Source: Flavobacteriales bacterium (lineage in GTDB: Bacteria > Bacteroidota > Bacteroidia > Flavobacteriales > Flavobacteriaceae). Taken from it: a DNA stretch of 47,847 bases. Positions 24,843 through 33,984 of this stretch are shown here, piece by piece. The position numbers and the translations under genes were made by a program. The stretch covers positions 1 through 47,847 of the forward strand of contig JALWFE010000039.1 in the NCBI GenBank assembly GCA_027039975.1. Reading direction: 5' to 3'. The first letter of the stretch is position 1. Each line of letters starts with the position of its first letter. The notes below the pieces were generated by a model. The model worked only from the letters and a program-made list of their open reading frames with translations. It ran no database searches and was not told the DNA's origin.

Positions 24843-27023
24843 TTACCGGTTGTCTTGATTGTATTTTACTATGGTCAATTCTTTCATAATATGTTGACAA
24901 TTAGCCAATTTATCGACAACAAACAATACGGCGTGGTCGGTTACATGGATACTCCGGGCAATTTCGGGACGATAATACACATCTTCCATAACGCCTTCCC
25001 AAACACCGTCAAAGGCCAATCCGATATGTTCGCCCCGGGCGTTGAGGATAGGACTACCGGAATTACCACCGGTAATATGATTAGTGGCTAAGAAATCTGT
25101 GACCAAAGTACCATCCGTTTTGTTAGCATAGCGTCCGTAATCGTGTTTTTTGTATAAATCGATTAATTTTTGAGGTAAATTAAATTCAGGATCACCCGGT
25201 TTGTATTTTTCAATAGCGCCGTAAAGATGTGAAAAAGGTTTGTAAAAGACGGCGTCACGAGGTTCGTAACCTTTGATTTTACCATATGCAACCCGCATGG
25301 TAAAGTTGGCATCCGGATAGAAGAGTTTATCCGGAAATACCAACATCTGTGCTTTGATATATTTTCGCATCAAATCATTGATTTCTTCATTAATTTTAGC
25401 CACAGGTTTTCCCACTTTTTTATCAATCCATTCTTGTTGGGCATTGAACAATTTGTATGCCGGGTCATTGTTTAAAAGTTTTGAAAATTCTTTAGAATCT
25501 TTGGCGGCAAAAAGTTTGTTCAAACCTTCTTTACTACTCAACAAGGATTTATTGTAAAGTTTATCGGCCAATTGTCCGGGAGTTTGTTTTTTCAGAGCTT
25601 TTTTAAGTTCGGGACTGATAAATTGAGGTTTGACATTTTTTACATAAAAATCTATTAAAGCGGCAAAAATTTCTTTATCCGTATCTTTATCAAAATCTTT
25701 TAAAACATTATTGACGATGTATTCTTTGTATTTGTCTTTGGCAAAGGTATAATACATATTTCCTTGCTCTTTACTTTGTTCTTCTAAAATACCTGTAATC
25801 AAAGCAATAGTTGGTAAATCTATATTCCGGCTGAAAATTTCACTTGTATAATCCTGTACGACGGCATAAGGTTTCAGTTGTTCATACAATTCTTTTAAAC
25901 GGGGCAGAACCCGGCCGTATTTGGCTTTTAGCTCCGGATTTTGATTGATGCGCCGGGTAAATTCCTTTTCAAATTGCTGTTTGGCTTCTACGGCTTTAAA
26001 TTTTTTCAGTCCTTGATTTTCGCCTATCCAAAATTTCCAATAATTGGCCAAAGAAGCGTGTTTTGAAGCCAATTTAAGTTTTAAGGCTTTGTCTTTTGCC
26101 ATACGTTTATCCATTATACCCAAAGTGATTTCACGAACAGCTACTCTGGCAGGATCACGCAAATCTTGTTTCTGTTGAACGGCATAAGATGTCAAGTATT
26201 CAGTGGTTCTACCGGGAAATCCGATAACCATGGTAAAATCATCCGGTTTTAAATCATCCAAAGAAATTTTTAAGAATTTTTTTGGTTTGTAAGGTTGATT
26301 ATCAGGAGAATACATGGCTGGCTGATTGTTTTTGTCAGCATATATTCTAAAAATGGAAAAATCAATGGTATGACGCGGCCACATCCAATTGTCGGTATCG
26401 CCACCGAATTTACCTAAGCTGGCAGGAGGCGTACCAACCAAACGAATATCATAAAAAGTTGTGCGTTTAATCAAGTAATATTTATTGCCCTTAAAAAAAG
26501 GTTTTATTTTAATATTGTGAAAACGGTCTTGCGGTGTTTTTTGTTTGATAGCTGCAATATTTTTATCTATGGTTGATTGACGTTTTTTGGGGCTCATATC
26601 ATCGGTTACACCTTTTAAAACATCGGTCGTGATATCAATAATATCATCTATAAATGTTACGGTTAAGCCTTTTGCGGGCAATTCTTCTTCAAACGAATTG
26701 GCCCAAAAACCGTCTTCCAAATAATTGTGTTCAATGCTCGATAATTTTTGAATGGCGTCGTAACCGCAGTGATGGTTGGTAAAAATTAACCCTTTATCCG
26801 ACATGACTTCTGCCGTACACCCGTTTCCCAATTGAACCACGGCATCTTTAATAGCAGGTGCTTGATTGTTCCAAATATCGGCAGCAGTAATTTTCATACC
26901 CATATTTTGCATATCACTTTCCACTTGTCCGATGGTGTTGGGCATCCACATGCCGCCTTCTCCTTTTTGTGCATAACCGCTCAAAAAGATAAATAACAGA
27001 ATTAATAAATTTAATTTTTTCAT
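24843..27023 (-). CDS. S46 family dipeptidyl-peptidase (DPP7-like)
   Basis: Exported serine exopeptidase that releases dipeptides from peptide N-termini. I choose the ATG at 27023 (signal KKLNLLILLFIFLSGYAQ), giving 726 residues. After the signal comes GGMWMPNTI, then the catalytic His in FTNHHCGYDAIQ, the Asp-containing DTDNWMWPRHTIDFSIFR, and the nucleophile Ser in HITGGNSGSPILNARGE. The specificity segment reads GLAFDGVWE: a glycine where DPP11 enzymes have arginine, so preference for hydrophobic rather than acidic P1 is expected. It is monocistronic. It serves peptide use in a proteolytic lifestyle. Confidence 0.94.
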   Translation of the reverse strand: MKKLNLLILLFIFLSGYAQKGEGGMWMPNTIGQVESDMQNMGMKITAADIWNNQAPAIKDAVVQLGNGCTAEVMSDKGLIFTNHHCGYDAIQKLSSIEHNYLEDGFWANSFEEELPAKGLTVTFIDDIIDITTDVLKGVTDDMSPKKRQSTIDKNIAAIKQKTPQDRFHNIKIKPFFKGNKYYLIKRTTFYDIRLVGTPPASLGKFGGDTDNWMWPRHTIDFSIFRIYADKNNQPAMYSPDNQPYKPKKFLKISLDDLKPDDFTMVIGFPGRTTEYLTSYAVQQKQDLRDPARVAVREITLGIMDKRMAKDKALKLKLASKHASLANYWKFWIGENQGLKKFKAVEAKQQFEKEFTRRINQNPELKAKYGRVLPRLKELYEQLKPYAVVQDYTSEIFSRNIDLPTIALITGILEEQSKEQGNMYYTFAKDKYKEYIVNNVLKDFDKDTDKEIFAALIDFYVKNVKPQFISPELKKALKKQTPGQLADKLYNKSLLSSKEGLNKLFAAKDSKEFSKLLNNDPAYKLFNAQQEWIDKKVGKPVAKINEEINDLMRKYIKAQMLVFPDKLFYPDANFTMRVAYGKIKGYEPRDAVFYKPFSHLYGAIEKYKPGDPEFNLPQKLIDLYKKHDYGRYANKTDGTLVTDFLATNHITGGNSGSPILNARGEHIGLAFDGVWEGVMEDVYYRPEIARSIHVTDHAVLFVVDKLANCQHIMKELTIVKYNQDNR

Positions 27024-27053
27024 TTTATTGGTTTTATAGTTTTTTGATTGAAC

Positions 27054-27061
27054 CAAAATTA
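27054..27061 (-). promoter_or_regulatory. Putative -7 box of the S46 peptidase gene
   Basis: TAATTTTG on the minus strand, perfect TAnnTTTG, 30 bp before the chosen ATG at 27023. It supports that start over an in-frame ATG at 27056, which would overlap the box. Confidence 0.55.
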
Positions 27062-27539
27062 CAAATTTTTTAGTTGGGATTTTTGTTTTTAACGAATTAT
27101 TAGGAAATTAAACGGCGTTAGGATTTTTTTATAAATAAAAGCTATGTTATGTCTTTCACTTTATTGGATGATTATTTGCATTCAATAATTTTTATTTCAT
27201 TTTTATAATTTTTTATCTCTACAATATTTTTTTATCCGATGATTATCTGAGGGTTATTTTAAATAAAATTGTTTGGTTTTTGCGAATTTTCGACTTTTGA
27301 GGTGGAGTTGGCCGTGGCATATCAAAAAATGTATCTCCTGTATTTTTGAATGAACTATCTTAAAAAATCAATGACCAAATCTTGAAAATTGACAATGTGT
27401 CCGGCTAAAAAGCTTATGTAATGACAATATCAATAAAGTATCCCGGGTAACGTCACTAAATTGAAAAATATCTTCAAAATTCTGACGAGCAAGGTAGGGC
27501 ATTTTTTTGAAGTAATTTTAAAGAAGACGTTATGATTTA
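27062..27539. other. AT-rich intergenic stretch without recognised features
   Basis: 478 bp without a convincing open reading frame, tRNA, dispersed repeat or strong hairpin. I looked for the repeat modules found elsewhere in the window and saw none. An unrecognised small RNA or decayed gene cannot be excluded. Confidence 0.5.
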
Positions 27540-27752
27540 TTACTCATCTATGGAATAATTATTTATCTCATCCAAAATTTTTTGGACGTTTTGTTCCGTT
27601 TTGAAAAGTTTATCTTTGCAAATTTTTAATAATTCGGATGCTCTTTTGATTTTACTGTCCAAAAGGTCGATAGTGATTTCGGAATTTTCCATTTCCGCTA
27701 CAATTTTTTGTAATTCTTCGAATGCTTCGGTATAAGTTAATTCTTCTGACAT
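27540..27752 (-). CDS. xseB: Exodeoxyribonuclease VII small subunit
   Basis: 70-residue helical subunit that binds the C-terminal part of XseA. The family pattern is clear: TYTEAFEELQKIVAEMENSEITIDLLDSKIKRASELLKICKDKL. It lies 5 bp after the xseA stop, the usual order in Bacteroidota, and the two are certainly cotranscribed. Confidence 0.94.
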   Translation of the reverse strand: MSEELTYTEAFEELQKIVAEMENSEITIDLLDSKIKRASELLKICKDKLFKTEQNVQKILDEINNYSIDE

Positions 27753-27757
27753 ATTAT

Positions 27758-29209
27758 TTAATTTTTTGATTGGGTTTGTTCGACACGACTTTCTATCAAT
27801 CCGTTATAAAGCTCTGTTTTAATAATGTTCCCACTACTGATTTTATTTATGTCTTTCAAAATTTTGCCGTTAATACGGGTGATGCTGTATCCCCTTTTTA
27901 GAATATTTGTTGGTGATAGAATTTGTAATTTGTTTTCGACAAATTTAATGTCTTTATTAGCGTGTTTCAGTGAATATTTTGTGTTATGATTGAGACGGTA
28001 TACAAGTTCTTTAAGGTAATGTTGTTCGTTTTCCAATATTCTATCACTCGAATTTTTAATCCGGTCGATATTTGTTTTTAATGCATGATTTTGATTGAGA
28101 ATGAAATTTTGACTGGTATATTGTAAAACACCGGCACTTCTTTTGATATCGTTTTTGGTGGTTTGGAGCAAATGAGTGGTATATTGGCGAATAATCTTGA
28201 TGCTTTGATTTATAATCATCTTATTCTTAATGAACAAGTTATCGACCAATGTGCCGAATAGTTTTGAGGTTGCAATGAGCTTGTTTTTTTCTTCCTTTAT
28301 CAATCTTTGGTAATAATGCTTGATAGTTGTAATACTCTCATTTAATGGAACCGAAAAATTATGGTATTGTTGTAATAAAAATTCGCCTATTTTGGTCGGT
28401 GTGATAAAACTTCTGTAACTTACCATTTCCGTGACTGTTTCGTTGGTTGAATGCCCGATGCCGGTTAAAACGGGAATAGGATAGGTCGCAACGGCACGGG
28501 CTAATCTGTAATCATCAAAACTACTCAACCCGACTTCGCCGCCCCCTCCTCTGATAATGGCTACGGTATCAAATACATGGCTGTATTTAGAAATCTTATT
28601 TAATTGATAGATAATGGTTTCAACGGCTCTTTCACCTTGCAAAACGGCAGGGAAAAGCAAGTATTGAAATTTATATTGCCAAGGATTATTATCAATCACG
28701 TTGATAAAATCTTGATATCCCTTGCTGGTACTGACCGAGATAACAGCGATAATTTTAGGTAACAACGGCAATTTTTTATGTTTGTTAAGATCAAAAATAT
28801 TTTCTTCTTTTAAACGTTTTATGGTTTCGGACTTTTGCCTGGCCAATTCTCCAAGCGTAAAGGCCGGATCGATATCGACAATGTTTAACGACAAACCGTA
28901 AACTGAATGATATTGCACTTTGGCATAAAAGATTACCGTCATATTGTCTCCCAATGCTTCGTTTAAAATGGCTTTAAATTTGTTATTAATTTTTTCAAAA
29001 TTAGTTTTCCAAATATTTCCTCTGATTTCCGCTATAATTTCATCATCTTTCTTTTCGACCAAAACGGGATAACAATGTCCGGATTGTTTGTAATAATTGA
29101 GTTTGACAATCTCCGCTTTCACCCAAAAGTAGTTTCCGGCATGTTCGGAAATAAGTCTTTCAATGGCTTTGGTTACCTTTGATAAAGGATAAATTTTTTT
29201 ATCTGTCAT
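27758..29209 (-). CDS. xseA: Exodeoxyribonuclease VII large subunit
   Basis: Catalytic subunit of the bidirectional single-strand-specific exonuclease that cuts to oligonucleotides. An N-terminal OB domain (residues about 5-105) is followed by the nuclease domain, with KLPLLPKIIAVISVSTSKGYQDF, AIIRGGGGEVGLSSFDDYRLARAVA and the conserved PVLTGIGHSTNETVTEMV, and then a long coiled-coil C-terminal region. I choose the ATG at 29209 (MTDKKIYPLS, 483 residues); a start at 29236 would overlap the promoter box. The gene is unusually rich in Asn, Ile and Lys codons compared with sdhA and pgk. Confidence 0.95.
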   Translation of the reverse strand: MTDKKIYPLSKVTKAIERLISEHAGNYFWVKAEIVKLNYYKQSGHCYPVLVEKKDDEIIAEIRGNIWKTNFEKINNKFKAILNEALGDNMTVIFYAKVQYHSVYGLSLNIVDIDPAFTLGELARQKSETIKRLKEENIFDLNKHKKLPLLPKIIAVISVSTSKGYQDFINVIDNNPWQYKFQYLLFPAVLQGERAVETIIYQLNKISKYSHVFDTVAIIRGGGGEVGLSSFDDYRLARAVATYPIPVLTGIGHSTNETVTEMVSYRSFITPTKIGEFLLQQYHNFSVPLNESITTIKHYYQRLIKEEKNKLIATSKLFGTLVDNLFIKNKMIINQSIKIIRQYTTHLLQTTKNDIKRSAGVLQYTSQNFILNQNHALKTNIDRIKNSSDRILENEQHYLKELVYRLNHNTKYSLKHANKDIKFVENKLQILSPTNILKRGYSITRINGKILKDINKISSGNIIKTELYNGLIESRVEQTQSKN

Positions 29210-29233
29210 GCCGTTTTTCTTTACAAGCTTATT

Positions 29234-29241
29234 CAAAAATA
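29234..29241 (-). promoter_or_regulatory. Putative -7 box of xseAB
   Basis: TATTTTTG on the minus strand, perfect TAnnTTTG, 24 bp before the chosen xseA start and just beyond the sdhB terminator. Confidence 0.55.
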
Positions 29242-29245
29242 ATAA

Positions 29246-29277
29246 AAATCCGGCAAAAACAACGTTCCACCGGATTT
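29246..29277 (-). terminator. Intrinsic terminator of sdhCAB
   Basis: AAATCCGG (29246-29253) pairs with CCGGATTT (29270-29277) across a 16-base loop; on the minus strand it is followed by TTATTATTTTT. Confidence 0.75.
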
Positions 29278-29300
29278 ATACTATTAATACAAAAAAATGA

Positions 29301-30044
29301 TTATTTGCTCTGTGCCAATAAGAATTCTTTATTGAGAATGGCAATATTAGTCAGAGAAATACCTTTGGGACATTGGACTTCACAGGCTCCGGTATTGGTA
29401 CAACTACCGAAACCTTCGGCATCCATGGCGGCAACCATATCCTGTACGCGTTTGGCGGCTTCAATACGGCCTTGCGGCAATAAAGCATATTGTGCTACTT
29501 TGGCCGATACGAACAACATGGCCGAAGCGTTTTTACAAGTGGCTACACAAGCGCCGCAACCAATACAAGTTGCGGCATCAAAAGCCATATCAGCGTTCTT
29601 TTTGGGTATAGGAATGGTATTAGCGTCGACCGGTCGCCCCGAGGTATTGACGGAAATATATCCGCCGGCTTGTTGGATACGATCCAAAGCCGAACGATCC
29701 ACAACCAAGTCTTTGATAACCGGAAAAGCATTGGCACGCCAGGGTTCGATAACAATGGTATCGCCATCTTTGAACTTACGCATATGCAATTGACAAGTCG
29801 TTGTCAAGCGGTCGGGACCGTGGGCTTCACCGTTGATAAACAAAGAACACATACCGCAGATACCTTCACGGCAATCGTGGTCAAAAGCCACGGGTTCTTC
29901 GCCTTTGGCTATTAAATTTTCGTTGAGTAAATCCAACATTTCCAAAAAGGACATATCGGATTCAACACCATCTATTTGATAATTGACCATACGCCCTTTG
30001 GCGTTTGGTCCCGGTTGTCTCCAAATTTTAAGATTCAGTTTCAT
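29301..30044 (-). CDS. sdhB: Succinate dehydrogenase/fumarate reductase iron-sulfur subunit
   Basis: Electron-transfer subunit of complex II. The [2Fe-2S] ligands are C58, C63, C66 and C84 (CREGICGMC). The second domain has [11 protein letters not shown] (C160, C163, C166, C170) and [12 protein letters not shown] (C215, C221, C225), giving the [4Fe-4S] and [3Fe-4S] clusters. The 247 residues are a normal length for the B-type enzyme of Bacteroidota. It starts 2 bp after the sdhA stop and is the last gene of the operon. Confidence 0.97.
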   Translation of the reverse strand: MKLNLKIWRQPGPNAKGRMVNYQIDGVESDMSFLEMLDLLNENLIAKGEEPVAFDHDCREGICGMCSLFINGEAHGPDRLTTTCQLHMRKFKDGDTIVIEPWRANAFPVIKDLVVDRSALDRIQQAGGYISVNTSGRPVDANTIPIPKKNADMAFDAATCIGCGACVATCKNASAMLFVSAKVAQYALLPQGRIEAAKRVQDMVAAMDAEGFGSCTNTGACEVQCPKGISLTNIAILNKEFLLAQSK

Positions 30045-30046
30045 AA

Positions 30047-32104
30047 TTATTTATAACTTCTGGTTGTAGGTTTAACAAATTCAAATATAAGCGGCTCTTT
30101 ATGTAAGATAGCATCACTCATATTAACATGCTTGGTATATCTCTCATAAGGTTTGGCCGGATATTCCCAAGCGGCAACGTAAGCGTAATTTTTATCGTCA
30201 CGAAGGGCTTCGCCGTCTTCCGTTTGGTATTCTTCGCGGAAGTGACCACCGCAAGATTCGTTTCTGTTAAGGGCATCGAGTGCCAAAAGTTCGCCTAGTT
30301 CCAAGAAATCTGCCACATAACCGGCTTTTTCCAATTCGGGATTTAGTTCGTCGGCTCTTCCTGGTACACGCACATCTTTCCAAAATTGGGTACGTAATTC
30401 TTGAATTTCCTTGATAGCTTTTTGTAAACCTTCTGCATTACGGGATAATCCCACTTTGTCCCACATGATTTTTCCAAGTTTTTTGTGGAAATAATCAACA
30501 GAATGTTTACCGTTGTTGTTGATAAAGAAGTCGATTTCTTCTTTGACTTTGGCTTCGGCTTCATCAAATTCCGGTGTATCGGTAGGCACTTTGCCTTCAC
30601 GAATATAGTCTGCCAGATAATCCCCGATAGTGTAGGGGAGAACGAAATATCCGTCTGCCAATCCTTGCATCAATGCTGATGCCCCCAAGCGGTTGGCACC
30701 GTGGTCGGAGAAATTGGCTTCACCGATGACAAACAAGCCGGGCAGGTTGGATTGTAAATCGTAATCCACCCAAAGACCACCCATCGTATAATGGTTGGCC
30801 GGATATATCATCATCGGGGTTTTATACGGATTGTCGTCGGTAATCTTTTCATACATCTGGAACAGGTTACCGTATTTTTGTTCGATAACTTTTTCACCGA
30901 GTTCCGTAATGAGTTTTTTAGAAGGATTTTTAATACCTTTTAAGTGCGCTTGTTCTTTACCGTATCTTTCAATAGCCGTGGCAAAATCTAAAAAGACCGC
31001 TTCACCGGTTTTATTGACGCCGAATCCGGCATCGCAACGTTCTTTGGCAGCCCGTGAAGCGACATCACGGGGAACCAAATTACCGAAAGCCGGGTAACGT
31101 CTTTCCAAATAATAATCACGGTCCTCTTCGGGAATATCAGTCGGTTTAAGTCTGCCTTCGCGAAGGGCCTTGGCATCTTCCAATTTTTTAGGCACCCAAA
31201 TACGACCGTCATTACGCAGCGATTCGGACATCAAAGTTAATTTGGATTGATGTTCACTGCTTCGCGGGATACAAGTGGGGTGAATTTGCACAAAAGCGGG
31301 ATTGGCAAAATAAGCACCTTTGCGATGAGCCCGCCAAGCTGCCGTAGCGTTGGATCCCATAGCATTGGTGGATAAGAAATAGGCATTGCTGTATCCTCCG
31401 GAAGCCAACACTACGGCATGTGCCGAATGTCTTTCGATTTCGCCGGTAACCAAATTACGGGCAATGATACCGCGAGCATGTCCGTTGATAACAACCAAAT
31501 CTATCATTTCATGACGGTTGTACATTTCCACTTTACCGCGGGCTATCTGTCTGTTAAGCGCCGAATAAGCCCCTAAGAGCAATTGCTGTCCGGTCTGTCC
31601 TTTGGCATAAAAAGTCCGTGATACCAACACACCACCAAACGAACGGTTGTCGAGTAAACCGCCGTAATCACGAGCAAAGGGAACGCCTTGCATCACGGCT
31701 TGGTCGATGATATTACCCGAAACTTCTGCCAAACGGTATGTATTGGCTTCACGGCCGCGATAGTCACCGCCTTTTATCGTATCGTAAAACAGACGCCAAT
31801 CGCTGTCACCGTCGTTTTGATAATTTTTAGAAGCGTTGATACCGCCTTGTGCGGCAATGGAATGTGCCCGGCGAGGCGAATCTTGAAACGCAAAGGCTTT
31901 GACATTATAACCCAATTCGGCTAACGAAGCCGCTGCCGAAGCACCTGCCAAGCCCGTTCCGACAACAATGATATCCAATTTTCTTTTGTTTGCCGGACTT
32001 ACCAAACGGATTTTGTCCTTGTATGTCGTCCATTTTTTAGCCAAATCTCCTTCCGGAATTTTGGCTTTTAACGGGGTTCCTTCTTTAATATTTATTGTTG
32101 ACAT
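30047..32104 (-). CDS. sdhA: Succinate dehydrogenase/fumarate reductase flavoprotein subunit
   Basis: Catalytic subunit oxidising succinate to fumarate. The dinucleotide-binding motif is [20 protein letters not shown] (residues 47-66). FAD is expected to attach to H81 in [13 protein letters not shown]. The active-site region has [12 protein letters not shown] and [13 protein letters not shown]. At 685 residues it is longer than the E. coli enzyme, as usual for the B-type complexes with a diheme cytochrome b. It lies 15 bp downstream of sdhC. The direction in vivo (succinate oxidation or fumarate reduction) cannot be told from the sequence. Confidence 0.98.
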   Translation of the reverse strand: MSTINIKEGTPLKAKIPEGDLAKKWTTYKDKIRLVSPANKRKLDIIVVGTGLAGASAAASLAELGYNVKAFAFQDSPRRAHSIAAQGGINASKNYQNDGDSDWRLFYDTIKGGDYRGREANTYRLAEVSGNIIDQAVMQGVPFARDYGGLLDNRSFGGVLVSRTFYAKGQTGQQLLLGAYSALNRQIARGKVEMYNRHEMIDLVVINGHARGIIARNLVTGEIERHSAHAVVLASGGYSNAYFLSTNAMGSNATAAWRAHRKGAYFANPAFVQIHPTCIPRSSEHQSKLTLMSESLRNDGRIWVPKKLEDAKALREGRLKPTDIPEEDRDYYLERRYPAFGNLVPRDVASRAAKERCDAGFGVNKTGEAVFLDFATAIERYGKEQAHLKGIKNPSKKLITELGEKVIEQKYGNLFQMYEKITDDNPYKTPMMIYPANHYTMGGLWVDYDLQSNLPGLFVIGEANFSDHGANRLGASALMQGLADGYFVLPYTIGDYLADYIREGKVPTDTPEFDEAEAKVKEEIDFFINNNGKHSVDYFHKKLGKIMWDKVGLSRNAEGLQKAIKEIQELRTQFWKDVRVPGRADELNPELEKAGYVADFLELGELLALDALNRNESCGGHFREEYQTEDGEALRDDKNYAYVAAWEYPAKPYERYTKHVNMSDAILHKEPLIFEFVKPTTRSYK

Positions 32105-32119
32105 ATGACGTTAAATTTT

Positions 32120-32752
32120 TTAATTGAAATAAAAGTAAACGGCTATGGCCGAAAAACCGATAGCTACTACAAATGCGAATATGTTGCCACAGCAAACCAA
32201 AAATTTATGACACTTTTCCCTCGGCGTTCCCAAAGATTGAAAAGCCGACTGAAATCCGTGGCTCAAATGAATCCCTAATAATACAAATGCAATAATATAT
32301 AATAATGTATAAACCGGGTCTTTAAACAAGCCGGTGACTAATGCATAATGGTCGGGATTAGCTTGTGTTTTGAACGGTATGAAATAGTTATATAAATGCA
32401 CCGCTAAAAAGAATAAGACGAATAATCCGGTCCAAATCATATTTCGTGATGCCCACGACGAGGAAACATTCGCTTTGTTTTTGACATATTTAATCGAACG
32501 TTTACCACGGTTTTGCCATTCCAAATAGATACCCATGGCAATGTGAAAGATAAATCCCAATGCCAAAATGGGTTGCATAATTTGGATAAACGGATTGGTC
32601 GCCATAAATTCTACCGAAGCTTCAAAAGTTTCTTTGCCCGGATAGATTAAGCTCATATTTATAGCAAGGTGCAGCAGTAAAAACAATACCAGAAAAAGCC
32701 CTGATATCGCCATAGCCACTTTCTTTGCTACGGAAGTTTTTAATATTGTCAT
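32120..32752 (-). CDS. sdhC: Succinate dehydrogenase cytochrome b subunit
   Basis: Membrane anchor of complex II, of the single-subunit five-helix diheme type. The ATG at 32752 (MTILKTSVAKKVAMAISG) is preferred; an earlier in-frame ATG at 32776 overlaps the promoter box. Heme-ligand candidates are the histidines in LLLHLAINMS, GFIFHIAMGIYLEWQ, FLAVHLYNYF and GIHLSHGFQSAFQ. The 210 residues match this family. First gene of sdhCAB. No separate sdhD is present, as expected. Confidence 0.95.
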   Translation of the reverse strand: MTILKTSVAKKVAMAISGLFLVLFLLLHLAINMSLIYPGKETFEASVEFMATNPFIQIMQPILALGFIFHIAMGIYLEWQNRGKRSIKYVKNKANVSSSWASRNMIWTGLFVLFFLAVHLYNYFIPFKTQANPDHYALVTGLFKDPVYTLLYIIAFVLLGIHLSHGFQSAFQSLGTPREKCHKFLVCCGNIFAFVVAIGFSAIAVYFYFN

Positions 32753-32773
32753 AGTTTGAAATTTTATTTTTGC

Positions 32774-32781
32774 CAAATATA
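32774..32781 (-). promoter_or_regulatory. Putative -7 box of sdhCAB
   Basis: TATATTTG on the minus strand, perfect TAnnTTTG, 21 bp before the chosen sdhC start. Confidence 0.6.
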
Positions 32782-32829
32782 CGAATTAAGATTGGTAAAA
32801 AATTGATAAATGTCAGGTTGTTTTGAAAG

Positions 32830-32885
32830 TGATGAATTGAGGAATTGAGGAAATGAGGAAATGAGGAGTTGAGGAAATGAGGATT
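32830..32885 (-). repeat. Octamer array, 7 units of TGAGGAAN on the plus strand
   Basis: TGATGAAT followed by six units of TGAGGAAN or close variants (TGAGGAGT, TGAGGATT). It is the inverted form of the 30-unit array at 17090. It ends directly at the GGTTGCTGA module. Confidence 0.85.
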
Positions 32886-32893
32886 TGAAAGGT

Positions 32894-32972
32894 AGGTTGC
32901 TGAGTAATTTTGCGAAGTATGAGCAAAATTGTATCGAAGTGACCGGGTTGATGAATTGATGAACTGAGGAAA
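32894..32972 (+). repeat. GGTTGCTGA...CGAAGT module followed by three TGATGAAN/TGAGGAAN octamers
   Basis: 32894-32940 aligns without gaps to 3321-3367 with 38 of 47 positions identical by eye; both have ATTTTG/CAAAAT inverted arms in the centre. It ends GACCGGGTT and passes into TGATGAAT, TGATGAAC, TGAGGAAA (32949-32972). Confidence 0.75.
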
Positions 32973-32983
32973 TTGTTTGTGGT

Positions 32984-33047
32984 GTCATTTCGACAGAACG
33001 ACGAAGGAGTGACAGCCTGTCCCGACTTTCGTCGGGGAGAAATCTTT
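32984..33047 (+). repeat. Truncated copy of the GTCATTYCGACAG element
   Basis: Starts GTCATTTCGACAGA, contains CCCGAC-TTTC-GTCGGG and GAGAAATCT, and corresponds to the left half of the element at 35294-35394. The right end is missing. Confidence 0.55.
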
Positions 33048-33055
33048 ATTATTTT

Positions 33056-33111
33056 TGAGGAAATGAGGAAGTGAGGAAATGAGGAAGTGAGGAAATGAGG
33101 AAGTGAGGATT
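33056..33111 (-). repeat. Octamer array, 7 units, alternating TGAGGAAA / TGAGGAAG
   Basis: Six perfect units in strict A/G alternation at the last base, then TGAGGATT. The alternation means a 16-bp pair was the unit that was amplified last. Confidence 0.85.
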
Positions 33112-33137
33112 ACTATTGATTTCAGATTTTTAATAAC

Positions 33138-33984
33138 CATAAAAGACATAAAAGGACATAAAAGACAATAAAAAATTTGAACCACCGCTCCGTCGTAGGT
33201 CTCCCGACCCTGACAACATTTTCCAGATATAAACGATAAAGAAAATCCATTGAGCCCCGTAGGGGCGCACTGTTAGTAGATGAAACAATAAAAAACAACC
33301 ATTAAGCTCCGCTAGGGGCGACCTGTTAGTTGAAATACCAAATAACTCAGAAGGGGTGGTATAATAGTAAAAAGTTGAAAGTTGAAAGTGGAGCGTTAGC
33401 GACATCTCGTGCCGCCGATTACTATCGGGGGAGCGGGATTGAAAGTTACAGTTCATAGCTTATCGCATTCTTTGATGATTGTTTATTATTTTATACAGTA
33501 TTTTCGTCTTTTAAATTGAGGAATTGAGAATTTAATTAGTTGAAAGTTGCACTTCGACAGGCCATTGCTCGCACTTTGACAATATCAACGACTATGGTTA
33601 AAAGTTGATGTCAAGTGACCGGAAAATTGTGCCTCGTCCTGAGTATTATTGACTTTTTGTGTCAACTTATTTCAGGGTAAGTCAATTATTCAAATAACTG
33701 GATATTTTATCAAGATAATAGGTGCGAGAATATCCGGTAGAAGGCATTTTACCTTACCAGAAATTACAATGAGATATTTTATCAAATATTTCTTTAATTT
33801 TTTCAAATGTGTTTGAATTTTTTAAACATAGGTTATATACATCGTATTGATGATATGATTTGGTTGAAGCGTAATAAGTTTGGAATGGTTATAATCAAAA
33901 TAAATTTAAAAACAAAAATCCCACCCAAATCACCTCAAAATCCCGATCATTTTCTTATTTTAGCCGGCGGATAAAAATAAGTGA
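33138..33984. other. Rest of the 1.2-kb gene desert: several short repeats, no gene
   Basis: 33138-33175 has four copies of a 9-10 bp unit (CATAAAAGA). 33247 and 33299 begin two direct copies, 52 bp apart, of an element with GCCCC-GTA-GGGGC or a variant hairpin and ending CTGTTAGT. About 33370-33450 repeats AGTTGAA/AGTGGAA heptamers. 33546-33562 is a fragment of the CACTTCGACAGG module. 33669-33686 repeats 4841-4858. Open frames here are short and made of repeat sequence. A near-consensus -7 box TATTTTAG at 33956-33963 may serve gcvT. Confidence 0.6.

Noticed and set aside
33130-33456. Open frame of about 108 codons on the minus strand in the gene desert
   Set aside because: It is composed of several dispersed repeats (CATAAAAGA units, GCCCCGTAGGGGC elements, heptamers) and has no family likeness.
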